This document shows positions 31,133-37,936 of a DNA stretch of 37,936 nt, piece after piece. The position numbers and the translations under genes were made by a program. The stretch comes from Elusimicrobiota bacterium (GTDB taxonomy: Bacteria > Elusimicrobiota > Elusimicrobia > UBA1565 > UBA9628), in NCBI GenBank assembly GCA_003151975.1, contig PLZD01000029.1, positions 1 through 37,936 of the forward strand, in the 5' to 3' direction. Under the pieces are notes generated by a model, which was given only the letters and a program-made list of their open reading frames with translations, ran no database searches and was not told where the DNA came from. How positions within the stretch are numbered: the first letter of the stretch is position 1; each line of letters begins with the position of its first letter.

Positions 31133-33418
31133 ATGTCGCGCTTCCGTTTTTATTTCAACATCCTGGCGGCTGCCTTCATGGTCTTCTGCGGCGCCTGGGT
31201 CCTGCGCAAGCTCGCGATGGGCTTGCCGGACATCACCACGCTCGAGAATTACGCGCCCTCGCTCTCCACGCGCGTCTTCGACGCCAAGGACACGGTGCTC
31301 GCCGAGCTCTCCATCGAGAAGCGCGCGCTGCTGACGCTCAATAAGATTCCGGTCGATATTCAGAACGCCGTCATCGCCGTCGAGGACGACAATTTCTTCC
31401 ATCATTGGGGCATCTCGCCCAAGGGCATTCTTCGCTCGGCGATCCGCAACTTCATCGCGCGGCGCGTGGTGCAGGGCGCCTCCACGATCACGCAGCAGCT
31501 CGCCAAGCAAATCTTCCTTAAACCCGAGCGCAAGATCACGCGCAAGATCCGCGAGATCCTGCTCGCCATGGAGATCGAGCGCAACTTCTCGAAGCCCGAG
31601 ATCCTGCAGCTCTACCTCAACCAGGTCTATTTCGGCGAGGGCGCCTACGGCGTGCAGGCCGCGGCCAAGATTTACTTCGGCAAGGAAGTCTCGCAGATGA
31701 CCTTGGCCGACTGCGCGATGCTGGCGGGCCTCGTGCGCGCGCCGCGCGCCAACTCGCCCTTCAACCATCCCGACCGGGCGCGCAAGCGCCGTGCCGTCGT
31801 GCTGGAGCGCATGTTCGAGGAGAAGATGATCACGGCGCAGGAGAAGGAGCTGGCCAACGCTTCCCCGATACCGCTGTCAAAACCTTTGGAAGTCGGGACG
31901 CAGGCGCCTTACTTCGTCGAGCACGTGCGCCACCGCCTCGAGCTCAAGTACGGCTACAACACGCTCTGGCGCGGCGGCTTGAAAATCCATACCACGCTGG
32001 ACCTCGACATGCAGAAGATCGCCGAAGGGGTCATGGAGAAGAGCTTGGCCGCGTTCGACGCCAAGGCGCTCGAGGAGTGGCAGCGCAAGCAGAAGGCCGG
32101 GGCCTTCTCGCAGGAGGGCGTCGACGTCTCCACGATGCCGCCCGCGAAGATCCAAGGCGCTTTCGTCGTGCTCGACGTCAAATCCGGCGCCGTGCGCGTC
32201 ATGATCGGCGGCCGAGACTCGATCTTTAATCGCGCCACGCAGGCCCACCGCCAGCCGGGCTCGACCTTCAAGGCTTTTGTGTGGGCCGCGGCGCTCGAGA
32301 ACGGCATGACCGCGGCCTCGCTGATCGACGACGCGCCGCTGGCCTACTATTTCGACGGCCGCGATTGGCGCCTTCTGGAAGGCGCGACCGATCAGTACGC
32401 GATCAGCTTGGCCACCGCGCCCTTCGCGCAATCGGCCGACTTCAAAATTTGGGTGCCCGGCAATTTCGACGGCAAGTTCCTCGGGACCATCACCTTGCGC
32501 AAGGCGCTGGCGCAATCGCGCAACATCGCCTCGGTCCGGCTCATCGAGAAAATCGGCCCGCCGCCGGTCGTCGAGCTCGCGCACAAGGCGGGCATCATCT
32601 CGGAGCTCGATCCCGTGCTCTCGCTGGGCCTGGGCTCATCGGTGGTGAGCCCGCTGGAACTTGCCTCGGCGTTCTCGACCTTCGCCAACGGCGGCGTGTA
32701 TGTTCAGCCCTACACCGTCGAGCGCGTCGAGGATCCCGCCGGGAAGGCCCTGGAATCCCACGTTCCCATCGAGAAAGAAGCCATGTCGCCTCAGCTCGCG
32801 TACCTCATGACGAATCTGCTGAAGGGCGTCGTGCAGAACGGCACGGGTGTCGCCGCCAAAGCCCTCAACCGGCCGCTGGCCGGCAAGACGGGCACGACCA
32901 ACGACAACCGCGACCTGTGGTTTGTCGGCTACACGCCGGATTTCGTGGCCGCCGCGTGGATGGGCTACGACGACTTCACTTCGCTCGGCCGCAAGGACTG
33001 GACCGGGGGATCTACCGTCGTGCCGTGGTGGACCGAGATCATGACGGCCATACTCAAGGACTATCCCAAGCGCGATTTCTCGGCGCCGGCTGGCATCGTG
33101 GTCTCGAAGATCGACTCCACGACGGGCATGCTGGCGCTGCCGACTTGCCCGCGCGGCAAGGTCATCCTCGAGGCGTTCAAGGAAGGCACCGAGCCCAAGC
33201 AGTTCTGCAACGTCGACCACAGCCGGCCTCTCGAGCCGCAGCTAAGCTCCGGAGTACAGGCCGGCTCCGTCAGCGGCGTCGCGCCGATCGGCGCTTCCAC
33301 GGCGGCGCCCTCGGGGCTCGGCCCTCCAGCCCTGCCTTCCGACGAGGATCTCGAGCGCAATGGGACGGACGCGCCGGCCCCTCAGCAGAAAACGAGCGAA
33401 CCCGTCATCATCGAGTAA
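31133..33418 (+). CDS. mrcA: Penicillin-binding protein 1A (bifunctional)
   Basis: 761 residues: N-terminal membrane anchor (FYFNILAAAFMVFCGAWVL), then the GT51 transglycosylase domain with VEDDNFFHHWGI (catalytic Glu), GASTITQQLAKQIFL and RKIREILLAMEIE, then the transpeptidase with SxxK as PGSTFKAFVWAAALE near residue 376, SxN as AQSRNIASVRL, and KTGTTNDNRDLWFVGYTPD near residue 584. Polymerises glycan strands and cross-links them in the periplasm. The C-terminus is a Pro/Ser/Ala-rich tail. Its own promoter lies seven bases upstream. It sits beside alanine racemase, the supplier of D-Ala for the same wall. Confidence 0.95.
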   Translation: MSRFRFYFNILAAAFMVFCGAWVLRKLAMGLPDITTLENYAPSLSTRVFDAKDTVLAELSIEKRALLTLNKIPVDIQNAVIAVEDDNFFHHWGISPKGILRSAIRNFIARRVVQGASTITQQLAKQIFLKPERKITRKIREILLAMEIERNFSKPEILQLYLNQVYFGEGAYGVQAAAKIYFGKEVSQMTLADCAMLAGLVRAPRANSPFNHPDRARKRRAVVLERMFEEKMITAQEKELANASPIPLSKPLEVGTQAPYFVEHVRHRLELKYGYNTLWRGGLKIHTTLDLDMQKIAEGVMEKSLAAFDAKALEEWQRKQKAGAFSQEGVDVSTMPPAKIQGAFVVLDVKSGAVRVMIGGRDSIFNRATQAHRQPGSTFKAFVWAAALENGMTAASLIDDAPLAYYFDGRDWRLLEGATDQYAISLATAPFAQSADFKIWVPGNFDGKFLGTITLRKALAQSRNIASVRLIEKIGPPPVVELAHKAGIISELDPVLSLGLGSSVVSPLELASAFSTFANGGVYVQPYTVERVEDPAGKALESHVPIEKEAMSPQLAYLMTNLLKGVVQNGTGVAAKALNRPLAGKTGTTNDNRDLWFVGYTPDFVAAAWMGYDDFTSLGRKDWTGGSTVVPWWTEIMTAILKDYPKRDFSAPAGIVVSKIDSTTGMLALPTCPRGKVILEAFKEGTEPKQFCNVDHSRPLEPQLSSGVQAGSVSGVAPIGASTAAPSGLGPPALPSDEDLERNGTDAPAPQQKTSEPVIIE

Positions 33419-33434
33419 GTTTGGGCCTTGAGCG

Positions 33435-34490
33435 CTACGCGCCCAGATAGAGCCTAGGCAGGTTCGAGTTGGCGGAAGTGCGCCTCACGGGCAAGGTCAC
33501 GGCTTCTCCGAGTTTGGGGTTCGGCACGTCGGTCACGTCGACGAGCAGGTGCGAGATGCCGCAGCGGCCGACAAACGGCGTCTTGATGCCGCGCAGCAAG
33601 CCCCAATATTGGAAGCCGGTCGAGAATCCGATCAGCCGCTCGGCGGGCTCCATCGTCAGCCCGTCGGAGTAGCCCGCCGGCAAGGTCGCCACGCGCATGC
33701 GCCGGGCGGCGACGTACTCGCTCGCGTAGCCGATCGACTGGCCGCGGGCCACGTCGTGCATCGAGATGATGCGGGCCTTGAAGCTCCAGACTTTCTTGAT
33801 GGGCACGATTTTAGACGAGGCCTTGTTGATCGCGTAGAGCAGGTTCCCAATTCGGACTTGATCGAACTGCCAGTGCGGGAAATCCATGAGCACCGAGCTG
33901 TTGGCCGCGTGGCAGACCAGTTTTGGGTACTCGCGCTTTATATTTTGCGCGATGCGGCTGAAGGCGGAGAGCTTCTCCTCGGCCTCGACGGAGTTCTTGC
34001 CGGGCGCGTAAGCGATGTGGGTCGAGAGGCCCGCGAGGCGCACGCGCTTGAGGCGCTTGAGGCCCGCCAGAAACTCGGGGACCTTCTTGGGGGGCAGCCC
34101 CCAACGCCCGAGGCCGAAGTCGATGTCGAGATGGACGTCGACCTTGCCCGCTTTATCGAGAGCGCGGGCTTGCGCGAGATCGTCGATGGTGGCGATCAGT
34201 TTTAAACGAGCGACATCCTTCGCGTTCTCGGGAAGAATCGGCGCCAGCAGTTGGATCGGCGCCTTGATCCCCGCGCGGCGCAGCACGGCGGCCTCGGTGG
34301 CCGTCAGCACGCCGAGGCAGGACGCGCCGCCTTTGAGCGCCTCGCGCGCGATCTCGATGGCGCCGTGGCCGTAGCCGTTGGCCTTGACGACGGCCATGAG
34401 CTTGACGCCCGGCTCGAGCAGAGATTTCACCCAGCGCTGGTTATGGCGCACGGCGGCCAGGTCGATCTCGATCCACTTGAGCTCTTTCAT
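33435..34490 (-). CDS. alr: Alanine racemase
   Basis: 351 residues from the ATG at 34488-34490 (MKELKWIEIDLAAVRHNQRW); the frame extends upstream but runs through the hemC 5' region and lacks homology. The PLP lysine is in MAVVKANGYGHGAIEIA near residue 35, and the C-terminal domain shows IGYASEYVA, ATLPAGYSDG and FVGRCGISHLLVDVTDVP with the usual active-site Tyr/Cys region. Racemises L-Ala to D-Ala for peptidoglycan. Length is near the family norm (about 360). TATAAT lies ten bases before ATG. It converges with the PBP1A gene, leaving 16 bases. Confidence 0.95.
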   Translation of the reverse strand: MKELKWIEIDLAAVRHNQRWVKSLLEPGVKLMAVVKANGYGHGAIEIAREALKGGASCLGVLTATEAAVLRRAGIKAPIQLLAPILPENAKDVARLKLIATIDDLAQARALDKAGKVDVHLDIDFGLGRWGLPPKKVPEFLAGLKRLKRVRLAGLSTHIAYAPGKNSVEAEEKLSAFSRIAQNIKREYPKLVCHAANSSVLMDFPHWQFDQVRIGNLLYAINKASSKIVPIKKVWSFKARIISMHDVARGQSIGYASEYVAARRMRVATLPAGYSDGLTMEPAERLIGFSTGFQYWGLLRGIKTPFVGRCGISHLLVDVTDVPNPKLGEAVTLPVRRTSANSNLPRLYLGA

Positions 34491-34527
34491 GCGGGCCAGG
34501 ATTATACCAATTGTGTAAAATACCTCC
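34491..34527. promoter_or_regulatory. Divergent alr/hemC promoter region
   Basis: Just 37 bases separate the two start codons. TATAAT on minus (34501-34506) serves alr at ten bases. TAAAAT on plus (34516-34521) serves hemC at six bases. The -35 regions must therefore lie inside the opposite genes' coding starts. Confidence 0.55.
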
Positions 34528-35424
34528 ATGAAGCTGAAGATGGGGACGCGCGGCTCGGCGCTGGCGCTGGCCCAATCGTCGTGGCTGGCGCGCGAGATCG
34601 AGAAGGCCAACCCCGGCCTGACGATCGAGACCGTCGTCATCAAGACGAGCGGCGACATGTTCCAGACGCTCTCGCCCAAGGACGCGGCCGCGGCCTCGAC
34701 GGGCACGAAGGGCCTCTTCGTGAAGGAAATCGAGGAAGCTCTTGTTAATGGAAGCATCGATTTCGCCGTCCATAGCGGCAAGGACCTTCCGGCCGAACTC
34801 GCGCCCGGCTGTTTCATCGCGGCCTACCCCATGCGCGAGGACCCGCGCGACGTCTTCATCGGCCGCGACGGGCTCAAGTGGAACGATCTCAAAGCGCCGG
34901 CCAAGGTCGCGACCTCCTCTTTACGCCGGCGCGTGCAGCTGCTCGCCGCCAAGCCTGGATTGGAACTTCTGGGGATGCGCGGCAACGTCGACACGCGCGT
35001 GCGCAAGCTCAACGAGGGCTTCTGCGATGGCATCATACTCGCGGCGGCAGGCTTGAACCGGCTTGGGAGAACGGACGTCAAGCGCGAGTCGATCCCCGAG
35101 GACGTACTCGTTCCCGCTCCCGCCCAGGGCGCGCTCGCGGCGGAAGCCAAAGCGGACCGCAAGGATGTCATTGAGATCATCGGCAAACTCGACGACGCCA
35201 AGACGCGCCTGTGCGTCGAGTTCGAGCGGGCCTTTCTCCTGAAGGTCGGCGGCGGCTGCTCGACTCCGTTGGGCGCTTACGCGACGGTGAAGGGCAAAGG
35301 CGTCGAGCTGTCCGTGTTCTGGTCGCGCGAGGATGGATCAAACGCCGTGCGCCTGAAGGATTCCTGCGCCGAGCCGTCGAAGCTAGAAGAGTTCGTCGCC
35401 GCCCTGGCCTCGAGACTCGGGTAA
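34528..35424 (+). CDS. hemC: Hydroxymethylbilane synthase (porphobilinogen deaminase)
   Basis: 298 residues, full length. Conserved blocks: MGTRGSALALAQSSWLAREIE, the catalytic region HSGKDLPAEL, TSSLRRRVQLLA, LGMRGNVDTRVRKL, and LKVGGGCSTPLGAYA with the cysteine that carries the dipyrromethane cofactor. It polymerises four porphobilinogens in tetrapyrrole (heme) synthesis. Its start is supported by TAAAAT six bases upstream. No other hem gene is nearby. TAATG overlap with mfd implies co-transcription. Confidence 0.95.
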   Translation: MKLKMGTRGSALALAQSSWLAREIEKANPGLTIETVVIKTSGDMFQTLSPKDAAAASTGTKGLFVKEIEEALVNGSIDFAVHSGKDLPAELAPGCFIAAYPMREDPRDVFIGRDGLKWNDLKAPAKVATSSLRRRVQLLAAKPGLELLGMRGNVDTRVRKLNEGFCDGIILAAAGLNRLGRTDVKRESIPEDVLVPAPAQGALAAEAKADRKDVIEIIGKLDDAKTRLCVEFERAFLLKVGGGCSTPLGAYATVKGKGVELSVFWSREDGSNAVRLKDSCAEPSKLEEFVAALASRLG

Positions 35425-37936
35425 TGAGGCTCGTCGGCCTGCCGGGCTCGGGCGCGTGGGCGGCGCTCGCGCGCTGCCTGCTTTCCGGTCGCGAGGTCCC
35501 GGGCTTCAACCCACCCGCGTTCAAGGGCCCGCTCGTGCTCGTCGTCAAGGATCAAGAGGAACTCGAGGACGTCTCCGACGCTTTCGCAGCCCTCTCTCCA
35601 TTCTTCGGCGGGGAGGTCATGCCCGCGGCCATTTTCGGCGAGGACGCGCGCTTGCGTCGCGCCTCGCTCGAGCTGCTGCGTCAGGGCGCGCGCTTGGCCG
35701 TCGCCTTGCCGGACGCTCTCAAGGAATGCGTGCCCTCGCGCGAGGAATTCGCCAAGGCCTCGGTCCGCCTCTCGATCGGTCTGCGCGTCAAGCGCGACGC
35801 CGTCATCGACCGGCTTTCGGCCATCGGCTACCAGCGCGTCGACTTCGTCGAGACTCCCGGAGAATTCGCGGTGCGCGGCTCGGTGCTCGATTTCTTCGGC
35901 CTCGAACCTTTGCAAGCCGTGCGCGTCCTGTTTGACGAGGACGAGGTCGCCTCCATTCGCACTTTTGAACCATCGACGCAGACCACGCTCGCGCTCATCC
36001 ACGAGGCCGCCGCGGTGCCGGCGGGAGAAGAAACGGCGGAGGCGACGGTCGCCGACTGGCTGAAAGACGACGCCCTTTGGGTCGTCGCCGAAGGCCTCGA
36101 AGTCCCGGCGCCGCAAGGCGCGCGCGTTTTGACGGCGGGGCGGCTGCTCGAGACATCGACGGACGATCTGGACTTCGGCGCGCGGCCTCTCGATCCCACC
36201 AACGGCGTCCCGTCGGTCGCGTGGAACCGCGCCCGCCGCGAGGCCGAGGGCGGAAATAAAGTCGCGCTGTTCTCGCTCAATCGCGGTGAAGACAGCCGCA
36301 TGCAGGAGCTTCTTGAAGGCGAGCTTCCTGCGGGAGCAATCCAGTTTCTAATCGGTCCATTGCGGCAGGGCTTCGCGCATCCGGGCCTCAAGCTTTGCGT
36401 GCTTGCGACCTCGGAAGTCTTCGCGCGGCATTACCGGCCCGCGTCGCGCTGGCGCCACTTTACCTCGAAGGGGGGACTCAGCTGGCGCGAGCTGCGCCAA
36501 GGCGACTACGTCGTGCATCAAGATTACGGCATCTCTCGCTACAAGGGCTTGAAGCCCGTGTCGTCGCCCGGCCACGGGACCATGGACTGCCTGCTGCTCG
36601 AGTTCCGCGGCGACGACCGGCTCTACGCGCCGATGACCGAGTTTGGACGAGTGCAAAAATACTCGGGCGCCGACGGCAAGCGGCCGCGGCTTTCCTCGCT
36701 CGACACGCGCAAATGGGACGAAATTAAGCGGCTGGTCAAAGAAGGCGTGCGGGAACTGGCCGAGCAGCTGCTCAAGACCCAGGCCGCGCGCGCGGCCCTT
36801 CCGGGCAACGCGTTTCCCGATGTGTCGACGATGGAGCGCGAGTTCGCCGAGGCGTTCCCATACGAAGAGACGCCGGATCAGACGCGCGCGATCGCGGAAG
36901 TGTTTACCGACATGATGAACCCGCACCCGATGGATCGCCTCGTCATCGGCGACGTCGGCTACGGCAAGACGGAAGTCGCCATGCGCGCGGCGTTCAAGTG
37001 CGCGGCGGGCTTCAAGCAGACGATGGTGCTCGTGCCGACGACGATCCTGGCCGACCAGCACTTCCGAACTTTCTCGGCGAGATTTGCCGACTATCCGGTC
37101 AAGCTCGGCCTGCTCACGCGCTTTCAGACGGCGGCCCAGCAGAAGGAGACGATCTCCGCGCTCCGGGCGGGCAAGCTCGACGTCGTCATCGGCACCGTGC
37201 GCCTGCTGCAGAAAGACATTCGATTCAAGGACCTCGGCCTCGTGATCGTTGATGAAGAGCACCGCTTCGGCGTTAAGGACAAGGAAAAGGTCAAGCAGAT
37301 GCGAAAATCCGTCGACCTCCTCTCGCTGTCGGCCACGCCTATACCGCGCACCTTAAACCAGGCCATGTCGGGCCTGCGCGGCATCTCGCTGATCGAGAGC
37401 GCTCCCACGGGCCGCCAGCCGATCGTGACCAAGGTCGGGCCGTGGAACGAGGAGGCCGTCAAAGCCGCGATCTCCGAGGAGCTCTCGCGCGGCGGGCAGG
37501 CCTACTACGTCCACAACCGCGTGCGCTCGATGAAGGACACAGTCGAGCGTTTAGGGAAGCTCCTTCCAGGCGTGCGCTTCGGTATGGTGCACGGCAAGAT
37601 GAAGGCCGACGAGCTCGAGCAGTCGATGTGGGAGTTCTTCAACCGCAAGTTCGACGTGCTCGTGGCCTCGACGATCATCGAGTCGGGGCTCGACATCCCG
37701 TGGGTGAACACCTTATTAGTGGAAGACGCGCACGAATTCGGCCTGGCCCAGCTCTATCAGCTGCGCGGGCGCATCGGCCGCGAGAAGCAGCGGGCGTACT
37801 GCTATTTCTTCTTCCCCGAGAGCCACGGCGACTTCTCGGCGCTTTCCGAGGACGCGCGCAAGCGTCTCGAAGCGCTCAAGGAATTCGGGGAGCTCGGCGC
37901 GGGCATCAAGCTTGCGATGCGCGACCTCGAGATCCG
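35424..37936 (+). CDS. mfd: Transcription-repair coupling factor Mfd (cut by window end)
   Basis: At least 837 codons in view. The order is a UvrB-like N-terminal region (GYQRVDFVETPGEFAVRGSVLDFF near 130), the RNA-polymerase-interacting CarD-like domain (LRQGDYVVHQDYGISRYKGL near 356), then the translocase: GDVGYGKTEVAMRAAF (Walker A near 508), VDEEHRFGVKDKEK (DEEH near 608), LSATPIPRTL, and LVASTIIESGLDIPWVNTLLVEDA with GLAQLYQLRGRIGR. Mfd removes stalled RNA polymerase and recruits UvrA. Walker A comes about 120 residues earlier than in E. coli, so the N-terminal UvrA-interacting part is shortened. The start overlaps the hemC stop. Confidence 0.95.
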   Translation, partial: MRLVGLPGSGAWAALARCLLSGREVPGFNPPAFKGPLVLVVKDQEELEDVSDAFAALSPFFGGEVMPAAIFGEDARLRRASLELLRQGARLAVALPDALKECVPSREEFAKASVRLSIGLRVKRDAVIDRLSAIGYQRVDFVETPGEFAVRGSVLDFFGLEPLQAVRVLFDEDEVASIRTFEPSTQTTLALIHEAAAVPAGEETAEATVADWLKDDALWVVAEGLEVPAPQGARVLTAGRLLETSTDDLDFGARPLDPTNGVPSVAWNRARREAEGGNKVALFSLNRGEDSRMQELLEGELPAGAIQFLIGPLRQGFAHPGLKLCVLATSEVFARHYRPASRWRHFTSKGGLSWRELRQGDYVVHQDYGISRYKGLKPVSSPGHGTMDCLLLEFRGDDRLYAPMTEFGRVQKYSGADGKRPRLSSLDTRKWDEIKRLVKEGVRELAEQLLKTQAARAALPGNAFPDVSTMEREFAEAFPYEETPDQTRAIAEVFTDMMNPHPMDRLVIGDVGYGKTEVAMRAAFKCAAGFKQTMVLVPTTILADQHFRTFSARFADYPVKLGLLTRFQTAAQQKETISALRAGKLDVVIGTVRLLQKDIRFKDLGLVIVDEEHRFGVKDKEKVKQMRKSVDLLSLSATPIPRTLNQAMSGLRGISLIESAPTGRQPIVTKVGPWNEEAVKAAISEELSRGGQAYYVHNRVRSMKDTVERLGKLLPGVRFGMVHGKMKADELEQSMWEFFNRKFDVLVASTIIESGLDIPWVNTLLVEDAHEFGLAQLYQLRGRIGREKQRAYCYFFFPESHGDFSALSEDARKRLEALKEFGELGAGIKLAMRDLEI

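Noticed and set aside
33419-33455. Possible terminator between PBP1A and alr (TGGGC ... GCCCA)
   Set aside because: Stem of only five bases, long loop and no T-run.
34491-34817. Upstream extension of the alanine racemase frame
   Set aside because: It runs antisense through the start of hemC and has no homology; MKELKWIEIDL is the normal Alr start.

Overview
The window is GC-rich, densely coded bacterial chromosome, mostly housekeeping and cell-envelope genes with one rearranged accessory stretch. No rRNA, tRNA or CRISPR array was seen. The mixture (AsnS, PBP1A, Alr, HemC, Mfd, an AidB-like dehydrogenase, many large GT-C-like membrane proteins, an MFS carrier with a secreted-type N-terminal extension) suggests a poorly studied Gram-negative lineage. 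Elusimicrobiota is my best guess, at low confidence and from general resemblance only.

Layout: 1-281 is the end of a citrate synthase. Positions 303-4920 hold two minus-strand pairs (GNAT + GT-C-like membrane protein; GT-C-like membrane protein + methyltransferase). 4984-6789 (+) holds a YdcF/ElyC-type protein and a tail-anchored PrmA-like methyltransferase. 6800-8981 (-) is a three-gene coiled-coil operon. 9071-10535 is an apparently intact IS element with a TCAA target duplication. 10599-15769 holds a small membrane protein, secreted MsrA, a large secreted protein with a possible caspase-like C-terminus, and an alkaline-phosphatase-superfamily protein with a starch-binding-like domain. asnS follows at 15874-17259.

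17256-25517 is the accessory stretch: a glycan-type cluster (methyltransferase, GT2, epimerase, methyltransferase, large membrane fusion protein) and a pair of secreted proteins. It is punctuated by three direct repeats of the asnS 3' end (16966-17265, 23307-23606, 25556-25586). Between the first two blocks lies a scar made of an IS91-like transposase C-terminus, a fragment of an MFS paralogue and the second asnS 3' end. This looks like tandem islands at the 3' end of asnS, although no integrase is present.

25657-37936 returns to a conventional layout: GT-C-like protein, MFS transporter, AidB-like dehydrogenase, PBP1A, alanine racemase, HemC and the start of mfd.

Two patterns run through the window. 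First, most operon-leading genes have a -10-like hexamer only 5-10 bases before ATG/GTG, which predicts widespread leaderless mRNAs; operon-internal genes instead use 1-4 base stop/start overlaps, some with Shine-Dalgarno sequences. Second, a dispersed gene-start element, TTGACG-N17-CAAACT-N7-GTG followed by a conserved 15-codon N-terminus, occurs in front of a real gene and also as headless orphan copies.
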